Notes under the pieces: model-generated
Databases searched by the model: none
What the model was told of the DNA's origin: nothing
Seen by the model: the letters and a program-made list of their open reading frames with translations, nothing else
Origin: Candidatus Thalassospirochaeta sargassi
GTDB lineage: Bacteria; Spirochaetota; Spirochaetia; UBA9216
DNA: 64,000 bases
NCBI GenBank assembly: GCA_028532855.1
Contig: JAQQAL010000035.1
Location: 1 to 64,000 of the forward strand
Direction of reading: 5' to 3'
Shown here: positions 23,324-31,013 of the stretch, one piece after another
Position numbering within the stretch: position 1 is the stretch's first letter
How the letters are laid out: the number at the start of each line of letters is the position of its first letter
Translations under genes and position numbers: made by a program

Positions 23324-24424
23324 ATGTCTAACTTTAATATTAAACCATCGTCGCAATGCAAATGGGACGCGGCTGCCCTTGGTGAGATTATGCTGCGGCT
23401 TGATCCGGGCGATGGCAGAATACGCAATACCCGGGAGTTCAGGGTATGGGAAGGCGGCGGGGAATATAATGTAATCAGGGGTCTGCATAAATGCTTCAAA
23501 CTAGATACTGCTGTCGTTACAGGGATTCCCGGTAATGATCTTGGCCTTCTGCTTGAGGATCTGATATCTCAGGGCGGGGTTAACTACAGCTATTCCAAAT
23601 GGTTTGATTTCGACGGAATCGGCCGGAACTACCGCCAGGGACTCAACTTCGTTGAAAAAGGTTTCGGAGTCCGCGGCGCACTAGGCGTATCAGACAGGGC
23701 TCATACAGCCGCTGCGGGGCTTAAACCCGGCGATATTGACTGGAAGAGCCTATTTGTCGAAGACGGCGTTCGTTGGTTCCACACTGGCGGAATCTATGCA
23801 GCTCTTTCTGAAACAGCAGCTGAACTTACAATTGAAGCAATGAAGGCGGCAAAAGCAGCAGGCACAACAATCAGCTACGATCTGAATTATAGGCCCTCAC
23901 TATGGAAAACAAACGGCGGTCAGGCAAAAGCGCAGGAAATAAACCGCGAGATTGCTAAATACGTCGACGTCATGATTGGAAATGAAGAGGATTTCTCGGC
24001 TGCACTCGGGTTCAAACTGGAGAGCGCCGACAAGGGATTCAAAGGCCTCGATATCGAAAACTACAAATCAATGATTAGAACGGTTGCGGCCGAATACCCC
24101 AACTTCAAGGCTATAGCCACAACCCTGCGCGACGTTGTAACCGCGACAGTGAACGACTGGAGCGCCATCCTCTATACAGGAGGCGAGTTCTACCGTTCTA
24201 TTGAACGCCCTGCGCTTGAAATATACGACCGCGTTGGGGGCGGGGACAGTTTCGCCTCGGGACTTATTTACGGCTTTCTCGCAGGAAAATCACCCGAAGA
24301 GGCTGTCAACTACGGGGCCGCACACGGTGCTCTTGCTATGACCACCCCCGGTGACACCTCAATGGCATCACTTAAAGAGGTTGAAAAACTCGCGACAGGC
24401 GGTAACGCAAGAGTCGAACGATAA
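23324..24424 (+). CDS. PfkB family sugar kinase, 2-keto-3-deoxygluconate kinase type
   Basis: 366 residues. PfkB features are the N-terminal A-L-G-E-I-M-L-R-L-D-P and G-G-E-Y-N-V, and the C-terminal catalytic R-V-G-G-G-D-S-F-A-S-G near residue 308, where the aspartate is the base and the usual G-A-G-D is G-G-G-D. The beginning (E-I-M-L-R-L) and the neighbouring IclR regulator are typical of KDG kinase of the hexuronate pathway, which phosphorylates 2-keto-3-deoxygluconate. Other ketose or deoxy sugars remain possible. ATG 23324 is chosen for its CGGAGG site; upstream in-frame starts run through the promoter. A strong terminator follows. Confidence 0.82.
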   Translation: MSNFNIKPSSQCKWDAAALGEIMLRLDPGDGRIRNTREFRVWEGGGEYNVIRGLHKCFKLDTAVVTGIPGNDLGLLLEDLISQGGVNYSYSKWFDFDGIGRNYRQGLNFVEKGFGVRGALGVSDRAHTAAAGLKPGDIDWKSLFVEDGVRWFHTGGIYAALSETAAELTIEAMKAAKAAGTTISYDLNYRPSLWKTNGGQAKAQEINREIAKYVDVMIGNEEDFSAALGFKLESADKGFKGLDIENYKSMIRTVAAEYPNFKAIATTLRDVVTATVNDWSAILYTGGEFYRSIERPALEIYDRVGGGDSFASGLIYGFLAGKSPEEAVNYGAAHGALAMTTPGDTSMASLKEVEKLATGGNARVER

Positions 24425-24444
24425 TTCAAATCTATTTTTTATTG

Positions 24445-24478
24445 AACCTGCCGGTGAACCCTCCCGGCAGGTTTTTTT
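24445..24478 (+). terminator. Rho-independent terminator of the sugar kinase gene
   Basis: AACCTGCCGG (24445-24454) pairs perfectly with CCGGCAGGTT (24464-24473), closing a nine-base loop, and the stem runs into seven T residues. Confidence 0.9.
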
Positions 24479-24536
24479 GTATTTTTGTACCGCCATCTAT
24501 GTTATAATATCATCAAGATCATGAGAGGAGTACATC

Positions 24537-25445
24537 ATGAATGATTACAGTTTTAGAGCATCTGACGGAACAGGAATATATGCGGCAATCTGGAAAACTG
24601 ATAAACCGAAAGGCATTGTTCAGCTCATTCACGGTATGGCCGAACACATAAATCGATATGATGAATTTGCTAAGTACCTGAACAGTCATGGATGGGTTGT
24701 AGCCGGCGAGGATCACCGCGGACACGGAAAAACAGCCGGAAGCATAGACAAATTGGGCTGGTTCGCTGAAAGAAACGGTTGGGACCTTGTTGTTGAAGAT
24801 AATTTCCTGCTGAGTCAAAAATTGAAAAATGAATATCCAGATCTTCCCTATTATATTTTTTCACACAGTATGGGTTCGTTTATCACACGAAAACTTATCT
24901 CCGAATATCCGATTAATCCTGAAAAAGTAATACTCTCGGGGAATGGTGATTTCAAAGACTCTGATGTAATCATGGTAAAACTCATCGGAAATATCGCTAA
25001 ATTTTTTAAGTCAGGTAAAGCAAAGGCAAACCTTCTCGACAAGCTCACCTTCAGCTCAATGAACAATAAATTTAATCCGGGACGTACCGGTTTAGAATGG
25101 CTTAGCCGCGACGAAGCCAAGGTTGATGAATATATTGCTGATCCCTACTGCGGTTTTGTTGTCAGTGTCCAGTTCTACCTTGATTTCGCTGACGGCATGT
25201 CATATTTACATACGACCGACTGTTTTGAAAAGCCCCCGAAAGGCCTTCCGATGCTGTTTTATTCCGGTGAACTTGACCCGGTAGGCGGAGAAACGAAACT
25301 TGTTACCCGGGTATATGAGACCTACCGTAAGCACGGATTTAAGAACGCCGAGCTTGTTATCAATAAAGGCGGGCACCATGAAAACCTCAATGAAATAAAC
25401 AGAGATGAGGTTTATAAAACCATGGCGGATTGGCTGAAAAAATAA
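24537..25445 (+). CDS. Alpha/beta hydrolase, monoacylglycerol lipase/lysophospholipase type
   Basis: 302 residues of the serine aminopeptidase S33/Hydrolase_4 type. The oxyanion block is L-I-H-G-M-A-E-H, the next motif G-E-D-H-R-G-H-G-K-T is diagnostic for this group, the nucleophile elbow is S-H-S-M-G-S, the aspartate is in Y-S-G-E-L-D-P-V-G and the histidine in G-G-H-H-E. Family members hydrolyse lysophospholipids or monoacylglycerols. There is no signal peptide, so it is cytoplasmic. AGAGGAG lies nine bases before the ATG. It stands alone between two terminators. Confidence 0.87.
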   Translation: MNDYSFRASDGTGIYAAIWKTDKPKGIVQLIHGMAEHINRYDEFAKYLNSHGWVVAGEDHRGHGKTAGSIDKLGWFAERNGWDLVVEDNFLLSQKLKNEYPDLPYYIFSHSMGSFITRKLISEYPINPEKVILSGNGDFKDSDVIMVKLIGNIAKFFKSGKAKANLLDKLTFSSMNNKFNPGRTGLEWLSRDEAKVDEYIADPYCGFVVSVQFYLDFADGMSYLHTTDCFEKPPKGLPMLFYSGELDPVGGETKLVTRVYETYRKHGFKNAELVINKGGHHENLNEINRDEVYKTMADWLKK

Positions 25446-25446
25446 A

Positions 25447-25473
25447 AAAAGGCCGGACCTCTGCCGACCTTTT
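25447..25473. terminator. Terminator hairpin between convergent genes
   Basis: AAAAGG (25447-25452) pairs with CCTTTT (25468-25473), with an inner CGG/CCG after one mismatch. A run of A residues precedes it and T residues end it, so it can serve both the hydrolase and the opposite thioredoxin gene. Confidence 0.65.
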
Positions 25474-25478
25474 GAACC

Positions 25479-25524
25479 GTCTGCTGTAATAGCCTGCATC
25501 AGATATGCATAACTTTCAGCAGAC
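25479..25524. repeat. Inverted repeat downstream of convergent genes
   Basis: GTCTGCTG (25479-25486) and CAGCAGAC (25517-25524) are perfect 8-base inverted arms 30 bases apart. No U tract follows on either side. It may fold in the 3' part of either transcript. Confidence 0.4.
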
Positions 25525-25533
25525 TCTCCTGTA

Positions 25534-26187
25534 TCAGTTTAACGCACCTATATTCTGCTCAATAGCCGTTGTAAAACCCATTCTGAAATTCTCTCGATCC
25601 TCAGCGGTTATCTCCGGTCTGTCGTTCTCAAGATGTGCAATATAACTTTCCGGACCGCCTTCCCTGAAGCCGGTAGCAAGCAGAGGACTCAAATCGCTGT
25701 CTAAAAGCCATATGGAAGGATAGCCCTGAACACCCAGGAGCTGTGCAATAATCTGATTATGCATAACCTGCTCATCCGGTAAACTTATTCCATTTGGAAA
25801 GTCAAGAAACAGCAGTACAAGATTATCTTCTGCGTAGGACCTGAACTCAGGAGTAGTAAAAACCTGACTACTCAGCTTCCTGCACCATACACACCAGTCC
25901 GATCCAGTAAAATTTACAAGTATCTGCTTATCGCCGGCTTGTGCAAGGCTGTATGCCTCTCTTATATCTGTAACCCAGCCCTCAGGCGGATAATCTACCT
26001 CGAGGGCTGAATCCGTTTGTTCAGCTGATTCTGTAACCATTTTTTCTGACTCAGGCCCGGAAGACTTTACATCCAGAGTCTCCGGCTGTTCAGAATCGGC
26101 TGTACCGCGGGCACATGCTGTTGCAAGCCCCGTTAAAATCAGAATAACTATCATCAGTAAAACAATTTTTCGCATTTTCTTCTTCAT
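25534..26187 (-). CDS. Thioredoxin-like lipoprotein
   Basis: 217 residues. A lipoprotein signal (R-K-I-V-L-L-M-I-V-I-L-I-L-T-G-L-A-T-A-C, cysteine near residue 20) and an acidic linker lead to a thioredoxin-like domain with the redox motif W-C-V-W-C-R-K in the context N-F-T-G-S-D-W. The pattern matches the Thioredoxin_7/DUF953-like group seen in exported disulfide reductases (DsbD gamma-like or SoxW-like). It is probably anchored on the outer face of the cytoplasmic membrane, acting on disulfides there. The start at 26187 is chosen from the promoter: a -10 box lies six bases upstream and there is no ribosome site. It shares its promoter region with the divergent methyltransferase. Confidence 0.82.
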   Translation of the reverse strand: MKKKMRKIVLLMIVILILTGLATACARGTADSEQPETLDVKSSGPESEKMVTESAEQTDSALEVDYPPEGWVTDIREAYSLAQAGDKQILVNFTGSDWCVWCRKLSSQVFTTPEFRSYAEDNLVLLFLDFPNGISLPDEQVMHNQIIAQLLGVQGYPSIWLLDSDLSPLLATGFREGGPESYIAHLENDRPEITAEDRENFRMGFTTAIEQNIGALN

Positions 26188-26193
26188 TAGTAA

Positions 26194-26244
26194 AATATAA
26201 TGCGGCATTTCAATTTTGACAATATATATTTTATTTTATATACT
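26194..26244. promoter_or_regulatory. Back-to-back promoters with overlapping -35 boxes, both leaderless
   Basis: Plus strand: TTGACA (26216-26221), 17-base spacer, TATACT (26239-26244), six bases, ATG. Minus strand: TTGTCA (complement of 26217-26222), 17-base spacer, TATATT (complement of 26194-26199), six bases, ATG. The two -35 boxes share five base pairs, so polymerase could occupy only one at a time. Confidence 0.85.
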
Positions 26245-26250
26245 TGTATC

Positions 26251-26982
26251 ATGTATAACCTGCTTGCAAAACAATATTCAAAACTTTTTCCGCCTGATAA
26301 AAACAGATGTGGTTTCATTCTCGAGGAGTCCGGACTTAAATCCGGTTCCGAAGACCGCAGTCCGGCCGTTCTCGACGCCGGATGCGCAAACGGTGATCTG
26401 GCCTTTGAACTGGCCGATGCAGGATGCATGGTCACAGGAATCGACTTAAATGCTGATATGATAAAAATTGCTGAAAAACGGGCCGCTTCCCGGGGGCTTG
26501 ATAAACCGGTTTTTCTATGCCGCAGCATGACTGAACTTGGCGGTCTCGGCTCTTATAACATAATAACCTGTTTCGGAAATACTCTTCCCCATCTGCCCTC
26601 CGAAAAAATGGTCGGTGAATTTCTCCGGGAGTCAGCAGCAATCCTTGAAAAATCAGGCAGCTTAATATTCCAGATAATCAACTTCGATAAAATTGAAAAC
26701 AAGGAAATGTTTGAGTTCCAGGATATTAACACAGATAAGCAATTGTTCAAACGAAGTTACAAGCGGCTTCAGGATGGAAGATTTGATTTCAAAGTCAGTC
26801 TCACGGATCTACAAACAGGCGAACAGGTATCCGACAGCACCCCCCTGCTGGCGCTGTCAAAAAAGGCCCTTACCGACATGCTGGAAATCGCCGGGTTCAC
26901 TACTATCAATGTGTATAAGGATTATAGCGGTGAACCGGCAGACGGGACAGAGTTTGCAGCAATCTATTCTGCAAAAATATAG
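26251..26982 (+). CDS. Class I SAM-dependent methyltransferase
   Basis: 243 residues. Motif I reads V-L-D-A-G-C-A-N-G-D-L-A (about 43-54), followed by the acidic residue at the end of strand 2 (V-T-G-I-D-L-N-A-D-M-I), then I-I-T-C-F-G-N-T-L-P-H-L where the methyl acceptor site is usually formed. The family is the Methyltransf_11/25 type acting on small molecules; the acceptor is unknown. The start is ATG 26251, six bases after a consensus-like -10 box, with no ribosome site. A longer in-frame reading from 26200 would cross the whole promoter and is unlikely. Confidence 0.83.
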   Translation: MYNLLAKQYSKLFPPDKNRCGFILEESGLKSGSEDRSPAVLDAGCANGDLAFELADAGCMVTGIDLNADMIKIAEKRAASRGLDKPVFLCRSMTELGGLGSYNIITCFGNTLPHLPSEKMVGEFLRESAAILEKSGSLIFQIINFDKIENKEMFEFQDINTDKQLFKRSYKRLQDGRFDFKVSLTDLQTGEQVSDSTPLLALSKKALTDMLEIAGFTTINVYKDYSGEPADGTEFAAIYSAKI

Positions 26983-27024
26983 TCGCCTGCATAAAATTAT
27001 TATTAAAAACAGAATAATCCGCGG

Positions 27025-27513
27025 TTATAATTCTAATCCCGGTTCTGCTTCCATGGTAGCAAGTTTAAACATCCCGGCATAGTCGGATACAGTGGAAGAC
27101 TTATCAGCCCAGTTAACTATCCAGGATTCTTTATATTTTGGAGGAAAGGGTGTAAGCGGAAACATGTGGTTTTTGATACAATCGCGTTCGATACTGTTTA
27201 GCTGAAACCTCATTTCAGCCTCCCTGAGAGCCCTGTATGGGTGCCTGAATCCGTGAAACGGCGGAAGATCACGGCTATGCCAGTCATAGAGGTAAAAGTC
27301 ATGCAGCAGTGCTCCCCGCAACACCGCAAGGGTATCAGCATGCCAGCGACAGGAAAATACATATGCCCGCTCAGCAACCAAGAGGGTATGCCGACGACAG
27401 TCTATATTTCCATGATGTCTGAAAAATCTCATAGATTGAAAATCAGGATGTTCTAAAATCTTTTTGATTTCAGGCATCCGTTTGTAAGTTTCCGGAATTC
27501 TAAAATCCGTCAT
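27025..27513 (-). CDS. HD-domain hydrolase
   Basis: 162 residues. Histidine/aspartate motifs of the HD superfamily are visible: an early histidine R-R-H-T, the metal pair L-L-H-D (about 68-71) in L-R-G-A-L-L-H-D-F-Y-L-Y-D-W, then the helix with I-K-N-H-M-F-P-L-T and the late N-W-A-D-K aspartate. Members are metal-dependent phosphohydrolases of nucleotides or unknown substrates. The gene starts at the stop of the CmpB-like gene on the same strand, and the two-gene order CmpB-HD is a known neighbourhood in Firmicutes, where neither function is settled. Confidence 0.8.
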   Translation of the reverse strand: MTDFRIPETYKRMPEIKKILEHPDFQSMRFFRHHGNIDCRRHTLLVAERAYVFSCRWHADTLAVLRGALLHDFYLYDWHSRDLPPFHGFRHPYRALREAEMRFQLNSIERDCIKNHMFPLTPFPPKYKESWIVNWADKSSTVSDYAGMFKLATMEAEPGLEL

Positions 27514-28049
27514 CAGCTGAAAAGCGCCCTCAGCCTGTTGAAACGTTCCCTGCTCGCAATCCCGCTTGAAAACATAAAATCTACTCCGAAAACAGAAATT
27601 AGAACAAGGTCTGTTCTCAGGAGCATATTATCCGGGATAAGAACAATCAGGGATTGCATTTCCGGAAGAATGAATAATTCAACAATCACTGATATGACAA
27701 CCCAGCCGATTGAATAGACAGGACAGACAAGACCCCTGATATTAAAACGATGTTCGCTGTAATCCCAATATCTTTTATGAAAAACCTTTTCCAGAAACAC
27801 ACCGGCAAGAAACTCAAACGCAGTACATAGCACCAGATAAAACAGCATCCGGAGCATTAACGGATAACTTGACAAATTGGAGGAAACTAGATAGTTAACC
27901 GATCCTGCTGAACCGTAAAGAGGCAGCCATGGACCCTTGTGAAAGCCCGGATTAACCGGATGTCGCAAATAGATTGAGCGAAACGCGACCTCAATCAGCC
28001 ATCCCAGCACAGCAAAAACAAAGAAAATAAGTACTAAGTCGTCAAGCAT
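27513..28049 (-). CDS. CmpB-type (putative ABC transporter type IV) membrane protein
   Basis: 178 residues with five hydrophobic segments. The opening F-A-V-L-G-W-L-I-E-V-A-F-R-S and the conserved N-P-G-F-H-K-G-P-W-L-P-L-Y-G match PF06541 (ABC_trans_CmpB), and the later W-D-Y-S-E-H-R-F-N-I-R-G is typical as well. Despite the family name, transport has not been shown for most members. It overlaps the TetR gene by eight bases upstream and touches the HD gene downstream, so all three form one operon under TetR control. Confidence 0.8.
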   Translation of the reverse strand: MLDDLVLIFFVFAVLGWLIEVAFRSIYLRHPVNPGFHKGPWLPLYGSAGSVNYLVSSNLSSYPLMLRMLFYLVLCTAFEFLAGVFLEKVFHKRYWDYSEHRFNIRGLVCPVYSIGWVVISVIVELFILPEMQSLIVLIPDNMLLRTDLVLISVFGVDFMFSSGIASRERFNRLRALFS

Positions 28050-28614
28050 CAGTTACCTCCTTACCTTCTGCCGGGACAGCCAGCTTCAGGAAAAAATCAA
28101 TATCATTTTCAACCTGCTTTACGGAAAAGGAACTTATATGATCAGTTATCCCCTTCTCTATTCCCTTCAGCATAAAAAGGATTGTATTCATAAATCGTTT
28201 TATTTCGTCTTTTCCAAAGGTTTTATTAAGAAGCCTGCTTATTTCTGAAACAAAAAAACAATCCATCCTTTCAGAGAAGTCTGTGACAGCGCTGTTATCA
28301 ACTGCAATTTCGTCCTCCGAGATATATCTCATAGTAGAAAATAACCTAATACGCTCAACAAGCAGGATCTTGATCTTTCCTGATACCGAAGTAGATTCAG
28401 CAGTCATATCCTTCATTTCTTTTCGGTACTCCATTAGCTTGTTATCAAGAACAGCCTTCAGCACCCCTTCCTTACTGCTGAAATTATTAAAAATAGTCGC
28501 CCTCGACATATCAGCTGCTTTCGCGATATCAGACATCGCTGTTTTTGCGAATCCAAATCGATTAAAAAGTCGTTCTGCGGACTTAATTGTATGTAAATAT
28601 GCAGCTTCTTTCAT
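28042..28614 (-). CDS. TetR/AcrR family regulator
   Basis: 190 residues. The N-terminal helix-turn-helix is typical (A-E-R-L-F-N-R-F-G-F-A-K-T-A-M-S-D-I-A-K, then R-A-T-I-F-N-N-F-S-S-K-E-G-V-L). The C-terminal ligand domain is unspecific. A palindrome overlaps its own promoter, so it probably represses itself together with the CmpB and HD genes that follow in the same operon. The ligand is unknown; TetR proteins next to membrane proteins often sense a toxic or membrane-active compound. Confidence 0.87.
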   Translation of the reverse strand: MKEAAYLHTIKSAERLFNRFGFAKTAMSDIAKAADMSRATIFNNFSSKEGVLKAVLDNKLMEYRKEMKDMTAESTSVSGKIKILLVERIRLFSTMRYISEDEIAVDNSAVTDFSERMDCFFVSEISRLLNKTFGKDEIKRFMNTILFMLKGIEKGITDHISSFSVKQVENDIDFFLKLAVPAEGKEVTDA

Positions 28615-28619
28615 ATCTT

Positions 28620-28644
28620 TAGACTAAAATAATATAATAGTCTA
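28620..28644. promoter_or_regulatory. Palindrome upstream of the TetR gene, putative autoregulatory operator
   Basis: TAGACTA (28620-28626) and TAGTCTA (28638-28644) are perfect inverted arms with 11 bases between. A further TTAGTC half-site follows at 28647-28652. On the minus strand a TTGACT (complement of 28649-28654) lies at -35 distance from A/T-rich -10 candidates inside the palindrome, so a bound protein would block transcription of the operon. Confidence 0.6.
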
Positions 28645-28739
28645 ATTTAGTCAAATTTTAACGGTGTTTTTTTAATAAAACGGATGTTTTTAAGCCAGGA
28701 TGTGAGAAAAAGATATTTTTTTCAGGATGAGGACAAAAA

Positions 28740-29273
28740 TTACTTTCGGTCGAAAAACGGGCTCTTTGAGGTGGCTGAAACAGGAATTCCATAGATAATC
28801 TTAACATCCGCATCAAACATTCCCATTTCTTTCGCGGCAACACCTATAGTGTACATCACACGGTTGTCGACCCGGTTATCAGCAGCAATACTTACAGCCG
28901 CGCCTATGGCAATGCCCAGATCCGTTACATTGAATACGCAGGGCGTATCAGGACTGCCTGCTTTTTCAGCACAATTACTGAAGCCGCAGTAACCGCATGG
29001 TGCGACACCAAGGGGCTGTATTTTCGTACCAATGAGAACTACAACCGGAGATTGCAGTATATTTCCCGCATCACGCGCAAAAAAATCAGGCGCACGCCCT
29101 TCACTTACCATTTTATTTAGATAATCGGACATCTTCGTTATTTCACTGCCTGTTATCGCTGCAATTTCAAGGGTATCAACCCCCTTTCCCTTTGGAGCTG
29201 TTCTCGCAGCTGTCATCATTTTTTTCGCAATATCAAGAAGCGTTTCATCACGTATATCTTTTTCATTAATCAT
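28740..29273 (-). CDS. DUF2148 ferredoxin-domain protein
   Basis: 177 residues. The C-P-C-type cysteine cluster is A-P-C-G-Y-C-G-F-S-N-C-A (about 92-102) plus P-C-V-F-N near 113, which should bind an iron-sulfur cluster. The N-terminal A-R-T-A-P-K-G-K-G-V-D-T-L matches DUF2148, a family common in anaerobes and methanogens, with no known reaction. A GGAG site lies eight bases before the start. It stands between the TetR operon and the first of the two IclR genes, 21 bases from the latter on the same strand, so it may be co-transcribed with it. Confidence 0.8.
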   Translation of the reverse strand: MINEKDIRDETLLDIAKKMMTAARTAPKGKGVDTLEIAAITGSEITKMSDYLNKMVSEGRAPDFFARDAGNILQSPVVVLIGTKIQPLGVAPCGYCGFSNCAEKAGSPDTPCVFNVTDLGIAIGAAVSIAADNRVDNRVMYTIGVAAKEMGMFDADVKIIYGIPVSATSKSPFFDRK

Positions 29274-29294
29274 TAGACTACTCCGTAAATAATA

Positions 29295-30089
29295 TTAGTT
29301 TTCACCGGGATCGTAACCGAACCGGCGTGATATCTGCATAGCGTAAACTTTAATACGCTCTCCAAACTGATTCTGTTTCTCTTCTCCCATTCTAAAGGCA
29401 GGCCCCGAACACCAGACTGCGGCTATAGGATAATTTCTGTAATCGAATACCGGAGCACCTACACAATGTATCTCCGAGATTTCTTCTCCATTATCAATTG
29501 CGAAACCGCGCTCCTTGACCTTTTCGAGTTCAGTGTTCATTTCACTTTGACTAGGGATTGTTCCGTTGGTAAAACGGGTAAAAGTAAGATGACTTAGCAG
29601 ATCAGCCCTCTCCATTTCAGGTAGATAGGCGGCAATAGCCTTGCCGGGAGCCGAGGTATGGATATTTACCCTGTGACCAATCTCGGTAGTAAACTTTATA
29701 TACTGAAATGACGGTAACTGTTCAATAATTACTATTTCGTTACCCAGTAAGGTTCCAAGCATTACAGTTTCGTTCAGTTCATCTCTAATAGAATGCATGA
29801 TATCAATTGAGTTTTCAGTTATACCGTTATTTCTCATTCCGGCATATCCGAGATAAAGAAGCCTGGGGGTAGCCTTATATTTCCGCTGAGTCTCTTCTAC
29901 ATAACCGTAATATTCAAGGGTGTTAAGTATTCTGAATACTGAGTTTTTAGGGTAGTCAAAATCGTCGGAAATTTCTGTGATACTTGCTTCATTTTTCACT
30001 TTGGCAAGATATTCAATAATTTTCAGAGCCCGTGCTATATTAGGTATAAGATATTTGTTTTTTTCCCGGTCCAGTTCAAAATCATCCAT
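29295..30089 (-). CDS. IclR family regulator, first of two paralogues
   Basis: 264 residues when started at ATG 30089, the same length as its neighbour. The winged-helix domain opens Y-L-I-P-N-I-A-R-A-L-K-I-I-E-Y-L and contains Y-P-K-N-S-V-F-R-I-L-N. The effector domain carries H-T-S-A-P-G-K-A-I-A and H-C-V-G-A-P-V-F-D-Y-R-N-Y-P. It is clearly homologous to the 30197-30991 protein along its whole length, which points to a local duplication. It probably controls genes of the sugar cluster upstream. The start at 30089 is six codons inside the longest reading and is favoured by the -10 box position. Confidence 0.85.
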   Translation of the reverse strand: MDDFELDREKNKYLIPNIARALKIIEYLAKVKNEASITEISDDFDYPKNSVFRILNTLEYYGYVEETQRKYKATPRLLYLGYAGMRNNGITENSIDIMHSIRDELNETVMLGTLLGNEIVIIEQLPSFQYIKFTTEIGHRVNIHTSAPGKAIAAYLPEMERADLLSHLTFTRFTNGTIPSQSEMNTELEKVKERGFAIDNGEEISEIHCVGAPVFDYRNYPIAAVWCSGPAFRMGEEKQNQFGERIKVYAMQISRRFGYDPGEN

Positions 30090-30099
30090 AATGTAGATT

Positions 30100-30128
30100 A
30101 TTATCACGTTAGATTTTTAAATAGTCAA
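30100..30128 (-). promoter_or_regulatory. Promoter of the first IclR paralogue
   Basis: On the minus strand TTGACT (complement of 30123-30128) and GATAAT (complement of 30100-30105) are 17 bases apart. The ATG lies ten bases after the -10 box, so the leader is about three bases and holds no ribosome site. Confidence 0.65.
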
Positions 30129-30196
30129 TACAGGGTGTACTTTTTTCTACATATAGATTTATAAAGAACGTTTTTCAATATGCTACAGCACAAAAG

Positions 30197-30991
30197 TCAG
30201 AGGCTCTGCTTTTTCAGGATTTGGTCATCCTGCCCCAGACGCTTTGATATTTTTGAGGCTGCAGCAATTACGGCGTCCCCAATAGTTTCTATCCCTTTGC
30301 TTTTCACCCTGTAATCAGGGCCTGTCATCCAGACGGAAGCAACGGGATAGTTTCTATAATCGAGAATAGGCGCCGCTACACAGATAATGCCTGTTATCTC
30401 TTCACCATTATCAACCGAGTATCCTGATGTTCTGATTTCCTCTATCTCATCCAGCATATCACTCTGACTCGGGATAGTTTTATCATTAAACCGCTCAAAA
30501 CTCAGATGATCAATCACCGCCTGTTTTTCTGTTTCAGGCATATAAGCAAGAATCGCCTTGCCGGGAGCCGAGGCATGAACAGGAACCCTGTGTCCTATTT
30601 CAATTGTAAACTTGATGTACTCGAACGATGGCAACTGCTCAATAATTACAACCTCGTTTGAAACCATCGTTCCTATCATTATTGTTTCATTTATTTCATC
30701 CCGAAGGATATGCATTACATCAACAGAGTTCTGCACCAGGCCTTTCTTGCTTAATCCGGCATAGCCGAGGTAGAGCAGCCGCGGAGTAGTAAAATATCTG
30801 CGGTTTTCTTCCTCAACATAGCCGTAAGCCTCAAGACTTTTTATTATACGGAATGTACTGTTCACAGGAATATCGAAGCGGGCCGCAATCTCCGAGATTG
30901 AAGCCCCCTTCTCCAGCTTTGCAAGCAGCTCAAGGATCTTAAGCGCCCGTGCTATGTTTGGAATTATATATCGTTCAGCTTTAGCGCTCAT
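30197..30991 (-). CDS. IclR family regulator, second paralogue
   Basis: 264 residues. The DNA-binding domain begins Y-I-I-P-N-I-A-R-A-L-K-I-L-E-L-L and includes I-P-V-N-S-T-F-R-I-I-K. The effector domain has V-H-A-S-A-P-G-K-A-I-L-A-Y and V-A-A-P-I-L-D-Y-R-N-Y-P. The gene follows the sugar permease on the same strand after 22 bases and has its own GGGAGA ribosome site, so it is probably the last gene of the FGGY kinase-ABC transporter operon and its likely regulator. It and the next regulator are close paralogues with different specificity residues in the effector domain. Confidence 0.88.
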   Translation of the reverse strand: MSAKAERYIIPNIARALKILELLAKLEKGASISEIAARFDIPVNSTFRIIKSLEAYGYVEEENRRYFTTPRLLYLGYAGLSKKGLVQNSVDVMHILRDEINETIMIGTMVSNEVVIIEQLPSFEYIKFTIEIGHRVPVHASAPGKAILAYMPETEKQAVIDHLSFERFNDKTIPSQSDMLDEIEEIRTSGYSVDNGEEITGIICVAAPILDYRNYPVASVWMTGPDYRVKSKGIETIGDAVIAAASKISKRLGQDDQILKKQSL

Positions 30992-31013
30992 ATGTCTCCC
31001 TGTTTTTTAAAAA

